A stretch of DNA of 64,000 nt from Perognathus longimembris pacificus (Eukaryota; Chordata; Mammalia; Rodentia; Heteromyidae): NCBI RefSeq assembly GCF_023159225.1, contig NC_063161.1, positions 119,019,958-119,083,957 of the forward strand, given 5' to 3'. The notes beneath the pieces were generated by a model, which saw nothing but the letters and a program-made list of their open reading frames with translations, had not been told where the DNA came from and did no database searches. This document shows, piece by piece, positions 34,065 to 45,442 of this stretch. The translations under genes and the position numbers were made by a program. Within the stretch, counting starts at the first letter, position 1. Each line of letters starts with the position of its first letter.

Positions 34065-34390
34065 TTTTAATTTGAAAATGCTAAGAACAGAGGGGTTACA
34101 GTGATATAAGTCAGGCAAAGAATACACTCTCTCCCAATTTTTTTTTTTTTTTTGGCCAGCCCTGGGGCTTGGACTCAGGGCCTGAGCACTGTCCCTGGCT
34201 TCTTTTTGCTCAAGGCTAGCACTCTGCCACTTGAGCCACAGCGCCACTTCTGGCCGTTTTCTGTATATGTGGTGCTGGGGAATCGAACCCAGGGCCTCAT
34301 GTATATGAGGCAGGCACTCTTGCCACTAGGCCATATCCCCAGCCCTCTCCCAATTTTTTTCTCCCATCTAAACCATAATTTGTGTAGTTC
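34065..34390 (-). mobile_element. LINE-1 3' end interrupted by a SINE
   Basis: cagaggggttacagtgatataagtcaggc on the left, tttttctcccatctaaaccataatttgtgtagttcat on the right of the SINE. Confidence 0.75.
34139..34344 (-). mobile_element. ID-like/tRNA dimeric SINE with exact duplication
   Basis: The antisense full-length dimer is flanked by CTCTCCCAAT at 34129-34138 and 34345-34354. The L1 sequence reads through when the SINE is removed. Confidence 0.95.
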
Positions 34391-37300
34391 ATATTTTCTT
34401 ACCCTGAACCAACCTGAGCCCTCCAAAATAATCTCCCAATTCAAGAGTCTTTCCTAGGAATCAAGACAAAAAAGAGCTGAATATAAAAAGAGAAGTAGTG
34501 TGAAAAGAGAGGTTGAGTAGGGGTAGAAAACATGACTCAGAAATGTTATATGCGTTTATGAAAATAAAATAATAAATCCATTAAAATTGTGAAAATAGAA
34601 GAGGGATAAGAATATAATAGAAGGGAATGAACAGCAGCAAAATAGGTATTTTTTCTTAATCACATCTACAATGTTCCTCAGGCCTTGTAATGTAGCCTAT
34701 TCATAGATTTCAGGGATAATGTGTGCGTTTCTTGAGATGGGGACATTATTCTGCCTACCGAGCACAATCTCCAAGCATTGAATAACATACTATCTTCCAG
34801 GGCTGCCCCAAATCCCAGGTTACCTAAGGAGACTGCATTTAGGGCTTCTAAACACAAGTGATTCTTTCAAAAGTCAGAACTTGTCCTGAGGATCTGAACC
34901 ATGCTGTCACTCCTGTAAGCCCTCGGGAAATCTACTACGTACTCCAGGGGAACTCTCTGGAATATATAGATCCAGAGAAGAACTGGGAAGCACACCCAAA
35001 ATGGATTAGGAGCCAAGAATAAATCAACACTAGGAACATAGACTACAAGACAAATATCAGACATTTGGATAGCTACTGTTTGCTCTTTAGATGTGTGTCC
35101 CATCGCTGCCCTGGCCTTCCCAGTATGAGCTGTGGGTTTCTGACCTCATCTTCAGAGGACATCTCTATTGATGGGTCCTTGAAAAACCACATACTCTTGG
35201 AGCATGACTGCCAAAACCCAGACATCACCTGCCAGACATATTAGTGTCCCAGCAGAGGTCAGCCCGCAGCATCCTTCCACACACCACACTCCACCTCTGC
35301 CCTCAATCTTTGTAAGCTTTAACCTGGCTCTCATCCCTCTGCTCGCTCTGCTGTTTAACTCTCCACCTTATTCACTTCACTCACATGGTTTATTATTTTC
35401 TTTACTTTGTTGAGAAGTTTCTGGAGCCTCAAAACCCAGGAGGCTTATATGAGAATAATAAATTCAGAAGAAGGCCTTTGTGTTGCTCCACCCCTACAGT
35501 GCACTCTGGAATTCCTCGTCAGCAGTTGCTCCTTCCTGTGACTTGCCGCTGAACCCTGGGCTATGCCCCCAGTGAGGCCTCGCAGGATACCTGCTATGAA
35601 TATTAGCCATCCCTCATCTCTACTGCTGTTCTGTGGCTTTGGTTCAGCACAAGAGAACTGAAATGGGCTGTATACAGAGCTGGGAGCAATAGCTTCTTTT
35701 GTGTGGGGGATGGTGGGGTGAGGGGTATTTCTTTTGCAAAAGGCTTTTGCCCATACACAGAGCCAAACCTAGCTCATGAAGGCATGCTGGCTCTGAGCTA
35801 CTGCTGGCTTTTGTTTTTTCCCCCAACCTACTGTGGATATTTTCTAACTTGTCTCTTCATTGGCTGGAGTGAACAGCTATATTGCTCAAGGAAAGAGACT
35901 GTGTTGAGTCCAGGGCTAAACCCTAAAAGAGCTGTTTCCATTTCAGAGCAGTAGCACCTTTATTACAGTCCTGGAATCATGATTCATTTCAGATCAGTCT
36001 CATTCCTTATAGTCTAAACTTGGTGGCTGCCACAGAGATCGAGGTGGGGGTGGGGGGCTCTTACTGAAGACCCTCCACAGCAGGATGTGATGCTCTGGTT
36101 TATTCCCATTCTGGGGTTCATGAAAAGGCTGTCTTATTGGTGAATGGAAATGCTTTCCTTGGCTCCAGGGTGCTGCAGGGCCAATCCAGTCTTACCTCTT
36201 GCAGGACAGGTAGCACCTGCCAGAAGCCTGGGGGTAAAGTCAACCAAGGGCTCATAAACCCAGGAAGCTGAAACTTTAAAAAAAAATTACTGATGTGTTT
36301 TTTTAAAAAGTACACCTTATGCCAAATACCTACTGGCAGAGAAAGGCACATGAGAATTTTGTGTATTATCCACTTGTGATAAGTAAAAACCCAAGCTATT
36401 TTTACTGTGAATTTTTTAAATTGGACCAATTTTCTAGCACTTGCCTACTCCCTCCCTCTCAGGCAACCCTGGAAAAGCCGATTGTTCAACACCACCAAAC
36501 TCTACCATAGACGAGACAAGCATGTTTTATAGACAAGTCTGTGTATGTGAATGTCTGAGAAATAGGCATCTCACCTTCCTTACCTATAAGAAAACAATCA
36601 GGTACTAGGACATAGGTAAAGGCAATCACCAAACTATAAGTGAATCATTTTTGAGGAGGCAAAGCTTTAACCAACTCATAAATCTGGATGGAGCTACTTT
36701 TCATGCTGAGAAATGTATCAAGTTCTTCCACCAGATGCCCAGGAGCATGGGAGACATTAATGTACCCCCTGCCAATGGAAACCCAAAGCTTGCCCTAGGG
36801 GTAGAAAAAAAGACATTTGGGGAATGGAAAATGGGCTTGTGTAGTTCCATTTTTCCAGGAATGTTTTAAAGATAGTTTTCATTGGGCAAATATACATGGG
36901 AATAGTCTTGGCTTGGTTATTTGACCAGCTTATTGGGAGGTCCCAGAAATCGGACTGAAAATTAAAGTTGCTTCTCTTCTCCCACAGCCTTCTGGGGTCC
37001 AGCTGACAAATGGAGAGTAAGGAACTGAGTTTTTCCAACATAAATTAATCATTTCTCTCGGCCTCACTGCCTGGTGCCTGTTCTCACTCATTCTCTGCTG
37101 CTTTAGAGACCATCACTGTTGTCCAAAGGAGCCCAAACCTAAAAGGAACAAAAACAAAAACAGAAAATGCACCAGAACAGCATCTCCACTTTTGTCAGTG
37201 ACCCTGTGTCCTCAGAGTGAGCCCCATACACCCTCCTTAGACCATGCGCAGACTGGAGAGCCCTCAATAAATTTGAAAGTACTGAGAGAGTGTTTTCCAG

Positions 37301-37587
37301 TTTTGTTAAAATTAAATTAGGGAAAGGACTCCCAGACTGACTATACCAAGTGCCAAGTTTCATCCCAGCACACATCATTTTTATAGTAAGTTTTAACTCC
37401 GTGAAAAATACAGGATTATAATGAAAATGCTGACAGGCCCGGAGCCAGCTCATGAAGTAATAGTGCCACGTCTCTAATATTTTTACACAGCATGTCCTAC
37501 TCTGCCACAACTTTCTTTGCCTTTAGATAGCTGTTAAATAAGTGAAAAATCCCAGAGTATTACTTTTTTTCTCCTCCTCTTTTGGAA

Positions 37588-37625
37588 TATATATGTATGT
37601 ATGTATGTATATATACATATGTATG
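37588..37625 (+). repeat. (TATG)n/(TA)n microsatellite
   Basis: atatgtatgtatgtatgtat and following TA-rich units. Confidence 0.9.
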
Positions 37626-39443
37626 TCCATTTTCACACTATTTTTCCTCATGAGCCTCAGTTCAGCTAGAGGTTTTGTCTGTATGGTTGGTTTATCAGGC
37701 GTAGCTGCCTTCTCTTAACTATTTGGCTGAAGAGGAAGAAAGGAGTGGATATGAACTCAGAAACCATCCTTCTACTCATTAACGCTAAGAACTCAGGAAA
37801 ATGAACTCCGGGTGTGTAACTTACTCAAGTGATGGACAGCTAATGAATGCCAAACCTGGCTTGATCTACCCTATAAAGACAGCCACAAATCAAGCTGCTT
37901 GCCAAAAATCCTGGTGATTTTCAGCCCTTTAAATCAACAACAAAAAATCCACTGAGTCATGGTCCCAGCTGAATGCAAAGCTTCTTTTGAGACAAGTGTC
38001 TCAAAGATAGCTCTATCCTACCATGCTATCCAAAATCTCCTGCAAGAGCCCACAACCAGGTCCTGAAAGCCAGGATACCATGTCAGTCAGGGAAAACCCT
38101 GTGTTTCTCTCACCTGTCAATCTGGGGCTATTTCTGTGAGTAAAGCTATTTTAGCTACAAAAAAAAACAAAGCTAAAGAAGGAGGCCAGCGACCTCAGTT
38201 GGATGTAAGCAGGGATAACAGCTGGCCCCATGGCCTGGGCTGAGGCCATTGGCTCCATTTAGAACAAAGGACGATGCACAATTTCTTGGTTTCTGATGTA
38301 TCCTTCCCTAAATATGTGTCTTACTTCCTCTCTCCTATGCAAAGGGAAGTTGGAGCCATTAGGAGATATGCTTTTGCCTATACTTAGGATCAAATCACTC
38401 ACAAGTAAAGTGAAACCTCTTATTTTACTTGGTTTTTCTTATTGGCTACCTCTCCCCATTCTAAACTTTTCTTACTCTCCAATGTATTTTTTTTTAAAGG
38501 ATAGATAAAACTAGAGGGGAGGGAACCCACACAAATGTAAATCACACCTGGTTTTGGCTCAGCTGAGAAGCACAGTGGGGCTAAGAATGGAGGCCTAAAG
38601 GCAATATTTTCTTTCACTGGTTAACAGGGTTTCTAGAGGGAGACTTTCGACTGCCACAACTCTCATAAGTGAGGCAGGCTTTCCAGGCACTCCTTCCGCC
38701 TCTGCCACCTAGCAACTCAGAACCCTAGGACCCTAATGCCTGAGGAGTAAGCATTGTCATTCCTGTTGATTGTCCATGTCCTGGGATTAGTGTTGAAGTT
38801 TGGAAATGCTCAGCACTCTTGGGACTGGGAGGGAAACAGATAAGAGGTAGCAGCCCCTCCATGAAGCACTGTTAACTTTCTTGCTGAGGCAAAACCAGTG
38901 GGTGGAAGGCTTATTTGGTCTCTTAGAAGGTGTAGAATACATTACTGCATGGTCTTGGATGTCCTTGTAAAAGGCATATAGAGGTTGTTCCTTTCCCAAC
39001 ATGACTTTTACTTTAACAAATGAGAAATGTCCGTGACAGAAGGGAACCCTCTTACAAGCCAGGTTTTCTCATTAGCAGTGAAACATGGATAATTATTCAC
39101 TAGGAACATACACGGTGGGAATTCACATTAGCTTCTTATTTTGATGATTGCTGCTGGCATTCCTCAGAGGCCACACTACTCACACAAAGACACGCACATA
39201 AATATGTACATATAAGTAAAGGGGCCTGCACAGCATGTCTACCAAGAACACCACTTCTGAGTACAAGGGAGGTTTTTAAGCATTGAAGGACAGATTAGCA
39301 ATGAAAGGCAGGTGACTGGCAATTTCATTCATTTATTTGGCCTAACCTTTTGCCAAGTAGATTGAAAGCAAACTTTCCTGAGAGCATATATAATCCAAAA
39401 TAAGTGGTCACCCAAACTAGAAGCCCATGATTGCTATCCTGAT

Positions 39444-39500
39444 CAGATAGATAGATAGAGGATTATAGATAGATGGAAATATCATATATATATATAAATA
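39444..39500 (+). repeat. (GATA)n and (TA)n microsatellite
   Basis: gatagatagatagag followed by tatatatatat. Confidence 0.85.
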
Positions 39501-39779
39501 AAAAACATCACATATATACATATATGTATTCACCTATTTAGCAGATGGACCCAGCCTAAGGAATGAGAGGTTATTTTAGAGGGTTGTCATAATTAGGATA
39601 TACATTCAGCAACTTGTGATAGACTCAAATAACAAAACCAAAACAAAGCAAAACATTCCTGCTTAAAGTAATGGTGTAGATGAAGATGTTCCAAGCCCAG
39701 TGTGGGCACATACCATGTCAGCTAGGGTCAGGGGTGAAATATCTAACCCAGCTAACCCAGTAGCTCTGACATCCCTGGA

Positions 39780-40390
39780 GTGATATCCTCTCATTTATAA
39801 GGCTGAATAATATTCCCTCATACATATATCCTACACTGTATCCATCAGCCCATGAATGGAGAGAGGACTGCTTAAGCCAAAAATCAAGATACAGATATAT
39901 TTTGAATCCCTACTTTCAACTATTTTGGAAGAAGAATTGCTGAACTATGCGGTAATTCTGTTTAATTGTGGGGGAAGCAGAGATTGTCATACTAGCTTCT
40001 ATCGGAACCACTCCCATTTGCCTATTATGCAAAAATAGGCAGAATACAAAAATGGCTTCAGTTTCTCCTCATCTTTTGTCAATATTTTCTATTATCATTG
40101 TTTTTGTTGAAGCAGTACACTAGGTCCTAGCACTTGTGTTCTACTCACTTGAACACACCTCCCTCCTTTATCCTTTTTATAGTAGTCATCCTGATGGGTG
40201 GGAAATGAAAACTTACTGTAATTTTGATTTGCATTTGCCTAAAGATTTGTTAAGTATCTCTTCCTGTGCTTACTGGCCACTCTTCTATATCTAGCTTCTT
40301 TGGAATAAAGTTCTGTTCCAGTCCTTTCTTTACTCATTTTTTAGCTTGGTGGGCTTTTATGTTGTTTTGTCTCGGGTTTTTTTTAGTTGT
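39780..40390 (-). mobile_element. Old LINE-1 fragment (L1M type)
   Basis: Antisense L1 order: aaggctgaataatattccct, ccatcagcccatgaatgg, ttttgatttgcatttgccta, cttctttggaataaagttct, tccagtcctttctttactca. Confidence 0.75.
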
Positions 40391-40431
40391 ACATGGTTTT
40401 GTTTGTTTGCTTGATTGTTTGTTTGATTGTT

Positions 40432-40624
40432 TTGCCAGTACCAGAGTTTGAACTCAGGGCTTCATATTTTTTATTGGCTTGCTTGCTCAGCTGATGCTTT
40501 ATCACTTGAGTGATGCCTACAGTCTAGCATTTTTCTAGTTATTTTGGAGATTGAGTCTCTCAGACCTTTCTGCCCAAGGCCTCCAACTGCAATCCTCTGG
40601 AACTCAGCCTCCTGAGTAGGTAGC
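40432..40624 (-). mobile_element. Diverged B1/tRNA composite SINE
   Basis: gccagtaccagagtttgaactcagggc, ttatcacttgagtgatgcc, ggagattgagtctctcagac, cagcctcctgagtaggtag. Confidence 0.75.
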
Positions 40625-40736
40625 ATAAATTACTTGAATTATATTACTTAAATTATATGAAGCAGTTCCATTGTGACATTTCCATATATGCATATTTTGA
40701 TCAAATTCGTCCCTCTACGCCCTTTGTTATTCCCTG

Positions 40737-41241
40737 CCACCCTTTTTAATTTTTTTTTATTTTTGTATTGTTATCATAAAAGTGATGGGCCAGGGGCTTA
40801 CAGTTACATAAGTCAGGTAATGAGTACTTTCTTTTTTGACTATGTCACCCCTTTCCTCACTTTCTCTCCCAGTTTTTCCCTCCCACAAGTTTTATAATTC
40901 ATTTTCAACACAGTGACTAGTGAGTACTACTGCTGCATTTATTCATCCTTTTCCCTCTCCCACATTTCAATGTGTTTCAGTATTCTGTTCTTACAAGCAT
41001 AAGAAATACTTCTATCACATTCTTCTCATCCTTCCTTTTCACTCTTCCCTCTCCTGCTGTCTCTAAGTAGTCCCCTATTACATTCAGGTAATGCATTTTC
41101 TTTTGCAGGTCTAGTTTTTGCTTATGAGAAAGACCATGCAGTATTTGCTTTTCTTGGTCTTGCTTATTCCACTTAACATGATGATCTCCAGTTCTATCCA
41201 TTTTCCTGCAAACAACATAGTTCCATTCTCATGGCTAAATA

Positions 41242-41301
<60 letters not shown>

Positions 41302-42150
41302 ATGCCACATTTCCTCTACCCATTCATCAGTTGATGGACCCCTAAGCTGATTCTGTAGTTCGGCTATTATGAACAGTGCTGCTAAAAACATGGGTATGCC
41401 ATTATCTCTTTTGTTGATTTATATTCTTTCAGATATATCCCTGTGAGTGTTTTGCGGTATCATATTACACCATTATTTTAGTTTTTGAGGTACTTCTACA
41501 CTGATTTCCATAGTGGCTATACTTGACATTCCCATCAACAGTGTGTAAGGTTTCCTTTTCCCCAGATCCCTGCCAACATATTTTGTTGTTCTTTTTGTTT
41601 TCTTAACAATTGCCTTTCTGAATGGGGTAAGATGGACTCTATGTAGTTCCAATTTACACTTCCTTATGTCTATGGATACTGAACATTTCTTCCTATACTT
41701 TTGGGCCATTTTTACTGCCTCTTTCAAGAACTATCCATCAGCCCATTTGTTAATTAGATTATTCTTTTTTGTTAATTTTTATAGAGAATAGTAATCTTTT
41801 ATCCAATGAACAATTAGGAAAGCATTTTCTCCCTTTTAATAGGTTATCTATTGATTCTTATAATTATTTCCTTTGCTTTCCAGAATGTTTTTAATTTGAT
41901 ACAATCCCATTTTGCAATTCTTGCTCCAGTTTCTGAGCCATTGGAGTTCTGTTTAGAAAAATGTTACCTTTATGTTTTCAAGGGTTTTCCATATTTTCCT
42001 CTAGTAGTTTCAAAGATTTGAGCATTTCATTTAGATCTTTGATTCATTTGAATTACTTTTTATACAAGACAAGAGATACAGGTGTAATTTAGTCTTCTAG
42101 ATCTAACATATTACATATAAAGACATGTTTTCTCTATACACAAAACAATT
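40737..42150 (-). mobile_element. LINE-1, 3' ORF2 and 3'UTR, broken
   Basis: Starts at the antisense tail (cagttacataagtcaggtaa). Continues through ORF2 remnants (minus-strand FLAALFIIAELQNQLRGPS near 41391) and ordered L1 pieces to about 42150 (ttttctcccttttaatagg, ttgagcatttcatttagatc). A (TG)n run at 41243-41297 interrupts it. Confidence 0.85.
41243..41297 (+). repeat. (TG)n microsatellite inside L1
   Basis: About 27 TG units replacing part of the L1 ORF2 region. Confidence 0.97.
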
Positions 42151-42469
42151 GTAGAAATGAAAATGAACTGTTCAATAAATGAATACAAGTTGCATCATGT
42201 TTTAAAGTTGTAGAGAAGTATAAGAAAAAATAATCACTTTGTTGCTCTCCAAGAACTTCTACTTAACTAAAATAGTTTCCCTCCTAGAGACCTAGAGAAT
42301 AAAAATAATTTCCTGTTTGATTGGGAATGGCAACCTTAATTTTTTTAATGCCATAAGTAAGGCTATACATATCATTTTTAGAGTCATGGAAATGCAAAAC
42401 AACTTGCCACAAACACATGATCTGGGGCTTTACCAATCAATGACTTACTTTTCTTCTTCTCTCCTTTAG

Positions 42470-42682
42470 GCTGCCCTGTCAAAGGTCACCCCACCCCCAA
42501 TATCACCTGGTTTCAGGACGGCCAGCCAATCGCTATGGCCATAGGGCTGACGCATCGTATCATGGCAGCTGGGCAGATACTTCAGGTTGCAAATCTCAGT
42601 GGAGGATCTCGAGGGGAATTCAACTGCCTTGCTCAGAATGAGGCAGGGGTGCTCACGCAAAAGGCAACCCTAGTGACCCAAG
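42470..42682 (+). CDS. ADAMTSL3: ADAMTSL3 exon: core of last Ig-like C2 domain
   Basis: The acceptor AG is at 42468-42469 after a strong CT-rich tract and the donor GTATGG at 42683. The exon is 213 nt, phase 1 to phase 1. It opens G|CPVKGHPTPNITWF, which supplies the B-strand Cys and C-strand Trp, and carries GEFNCLAQNEAG as the F strand. The usual Y-x-C is F-x-C here. Sequons NIT and NLS are present. The exon ends KATLVTQ plus the first base of the next codon. With the preceding exon it makes a complete C2-set Ig domain just before the C-terminal TSP1 block. It lies about 300 bases downstream of a degraded LINE-1 end. Confidence 0.95.
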
Positions 42683-42979
42683 GTATGGGGCCCTGCAGGC
42701 TCTGGGTGTCAGACTTCCTTTTTATGTACAAGAGGTTCCCCCACCCTAGAAATCTAATTCTGTGATAGAATAAAATGCTGTCTGATATCCATGTCCATAT
42801 CTGAACCATATCTCCAAGCCTCTACTGCTGCTTGCACATCCCTTCAGAGGAGCCACTAGTTCCCAGCTTAGTTAAACCTAGAAAAGTCAGTACTGCCCTC
42901 AAAAATTAACTCTTCGGTTGACAGTGTTTCTGTTCTCAGGAGCAACCAAACACCCCTACTTATCAAAGTTAGATGTGTT

Positions 42980-43215
42980 GCTGGGCACCGGTGGCTTAAA
43001 CCTGTAATCCTAGCTGCTCAGGAGGCTGAGATCTGAGCTTCTTGCTTCAGAGCCAGCCCAGGCAGAAAAGTCTGTGAGATTCTTATCTCCAATTAATCAC
43101 CAGAAAAGTGGAAGAGGCACTATGATTCAAGTGACAGAGCATTATCCTTGAGCTGAAGAGCTCAAGGACAATGCCCAGATTCAGAGTTCAAGTCCCACAA
43201 CCAACAACAAAAAAG
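42980..43215 (+). mobile_element. B1/tRNA composite SINE
   Basis: gggcaccggtggcttaaacc head, gattcttatctccaattaat middle, attcaagtgacagagcatta tRNA-like half, A-rich end. Confidence 0.85.
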
Positions 43216-43289
43216 TTAGACATGTCTCCTTTATGTTGTTTTAACTAGAGAAGATACTACACATAACAGTATTTAAAAACACAAGTCTT

Positions 43290-43720
43290 AGGCTGGGAAT
43301 ATGGCCTAGTGGTAAAATGCTCGCCTCGTATACATGAAGCCCTGGGTTCGATTCCTCAGCACCACATATATAGAAAAAAGCCAGAAGTGGCACTGTGGCT
43401 CAAGAGGTAGAGTGCTGGGGCTGGGAATATGGCCTAGAGGCAAGAGTGCCTGACTCGTATAAATGAAGCCCTGGGTTCGATTCCCCGGCACCACATATCT
43501 AGAAAATGGCCAGAAGGGGCGCTGTGGCTCAAGTGGCAGAGTGCTAGCCTTGAGCAAAGAGAAGCCAGGGACAATGCTCAGGCCCTGAGTCCAAGGCCCA
43601 GCACTGGCAAAAAAAAAAGAGGTAGAGTGCTAGCCTTGAGCAAAAAGAAGCCAGGGACAGTGCTCAGGCCCTGAGTCCACACCCCAGGACTGGCAACAAA
43701 AACAAAACAAAACAAACAAA
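43290..43720 (+). mobile_element. ID-like/tRNA dimeric SINE, split by another copy
   Basis: The outer copy occupies 43290-43416 and 43632-43720 and reads continuously when the inner copy is removed. Confidence 0.93.
43417..43616 (+). mobile_element. ID-like/tRNA dimeric SINE nested in the same family
   Basis: Complete inner copy with an A tail, flanked by the exact 15-base duplication AAGAGGTAGAGTGCT at 43402-43416 and 43617-43631. Confidence 0.95.
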
Positions 43721-43736
43721 AAACGCAAGTCTTAAA

Positions 43737-43822
43737 TGTGCTCATTACCTGACTTGAGAAACTGTGATCCCTCTGTACCTCACCTTTATAATAACAATAA
43801 CAATTAAAAATTAAAAAGAACA
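43737..43822 (+). mobile_element. LINE-1 3' end
   Basis: ctcattacctgacttgagaa, tgatccctctgtacctcacc, then an A/T-rich tail. Confidence 0.7.
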
Positions 43823-43832
43823 CACAAGTCTT

Positions 43833-44050
43833 AAGCCTGGCAGTGGTGGCTCACGCCTATAAGCCCAGCCACTTGAAAGCTTGAAATCTGAGGATCACAG
43901 CTCAAAGCCAGCCTGAGCAGGAAAGTCCATGAGGCTTTTGTCTCCAATTAATCACCTAAAACCCAGAAGTAGAGGTATGGTTGAAGTGGTAGAGCACAAG
44001 TCTTGAGCAGAAAAAAACTAAAGGATAGTACCCAGGCCCTGAGTTCACTA
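43833..44050 (+). mobile_element. B1/tRNA composite SINE
   Basis: cctggcagtggtggctcacg head, caaagccagcctgagcagga, ggttgaagtggtagagcaca, ccaggccctgagttca. Confidence 0.85.
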
Positions 44051-45009
44051 CCTTTTCATCTGACCCAATTGGTCACTGCTTCCTGCCTGGAGAAATGGAA
44101 CTGTGAGGCTGAACATTCCAAAGAGCTTTCAGCTCCCCTCACATGCTGTATGCTGCCCAGACACCTTTCCTTGGGCTTTGGCAAAGGACTGATGGAGAAG
44201 CCTGTATGGCTCATGTATTAGCCTTCCAGGAATACTGGCAGGTCAGAAAGTCCATGAGCAGGGCCTGGCAGTCACCAATCCAGACAGAGTTGTGAATGAG
44301 CCCAAAAACAGTGGGACGAAAGCTCAAAGCAGCCTTTTTATAGAACCTGTGGGCAGCTGTTGAGTTTTCCATAGCCAGTTCTACCTATGACCTATGAGTG
44401 ATACTTTTGAAGGCAAGCAAAACTCTACTGCATATGTTCCAAAATGGAAGATTCTTTTGGCAGGGACAGAATGTTGTGCCAATAAAAGGTGCACAAAAGG
44501 AGGGAGGTTTTCCTTAGCACGTAAGTTTTCCTCTTAGATATTCTTCCCTGCCATTTGGCTTTCCAGACAGGAAAACAAAGTTTCCATTTTCTTGTCAGCC
44601 AGTTATTCTCCACTGCAAACCAGAATCCAGTGCCTATCTTCAATTTTTACAATATGCAAGCATTGTAACTATGCACCTCAAATTGACCAACCCACATTTT
44701 TTAACAACTCTCCTTCCATTGAGTGCCAGACCTCCACACAGAAAAGCCAGAGAAAGTGGCTTTCACTGACATCATCGTCTCATGTAAATGAGACCTCTCA
44801 GGATAGGCTGGGGGGTGGGGGGGAGCGCAGTGTAACCTTTACAAAACCCAACTGAAATCTGCACTTTGAAATGTGATTACGTATCTCTGATATATTTATA
44901 TCTCTCTGTGGAAAAATCAAGTTCCCTTTCTGGTGATCCAGTAAGAAAAGAAGTACTTTAGCAAGAAATGTTTAAGAGTAAAAAGCATCATGGCTGGTGG
45001 TTAAATACT
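44051..45009. other. Intronic sequence, no gene seen
   Basis: No exon or clear repeat is recognised between the SINE and the MIR piece. Confidence 0.4.
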
Positions 45010-45145
45010 CTGTGTGTGCCAGGCACTGAGCTAGGCTCTTCGTTTTCATTCTACCCAGTCCTCTAAGGATGAGGCAAGGGTTATTACATCCACTTTGTGG
45101 ATGAGCCAGCTGAGGCTGTGGAGACCACAGGGCTTCCCCAAGTAG
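45010..45145 (-). mobile_element. MIR fragment
   Basis: gtgccaggcactgagctaggctcttcg and ttgtggatgagccagctgagg match antisense MIR. It lies about 115 bases before an exon. Confidence 0.65.
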
Positions 45146-45261
45146 AGACTTATTCATGCTTCCTTTATCCTCCTCCTTCACCCACAGATCCACCCCGTAG
45201 ACCTGCCTGACCCAGAAGGACTAGTGTGTGGCACTAATACCTCTATTCCTCCTCCTGACAG

Positions 45262-45442
45262 ATTACTGGTGGTCTGTGGACAGACTGGCAACCTGCTCTG
45301 CATCTTGTGGTAACCGAGGGGTTCAGCAGCCCCGCCTGAGGTGTCTGCTGAACCACACCGAGGTTGACCCTGAGCACTGTACAGGAAAGCCACGCCCTGC
45401 TGTCCAACCTGTTGCCTGCAACCGTAGAGACTGCCCTTCTCG
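45262..45442 (+). CDS. ADAMTSL3: ADAMTSL3 exon: TSP1 repeat (first of the C-terminal four)
   Basis: The acceptor AG is at 45260-45261 and the donor GTGAGT at 45443. The exon is 181 nt, phase 1 in and phase 2 out. It encodes a whole thrombospondin type 1 repeat starting DYWWSVDRLATCSASCG. The C-S-A-S-C-G motif fits the C-x-x-S/T-C-G site that POFUT2 O-fucosylates on family members. Six cysteines follow the TSP1 spacing, ending ACNRRDCPS. The sequon NHT is in the central loop. The canonical W-x-x-W mannosylation motif is reduced to a leading WW. Boundaries were fixed by frame with both neighbours. Confidence 0.95.

Larger units (their letters stand above)
34391..39779. other. Long intronic stretch, no gene seen
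   Basis: The largest block without clear repeats. Small features: a (TATG/TA)n run at 37588-37625 and GATA and TA runs at 39444-39500. None of the short open frames has a recognisable domain. Old decayed repeats may be hidden. Confidence 0.4.

Noticed and set aside
41111..41391. Open frames with poly His/Thr or Val/Cys runs
   Set aside because: They are translations of the TG microsatellite within a LINE-1.
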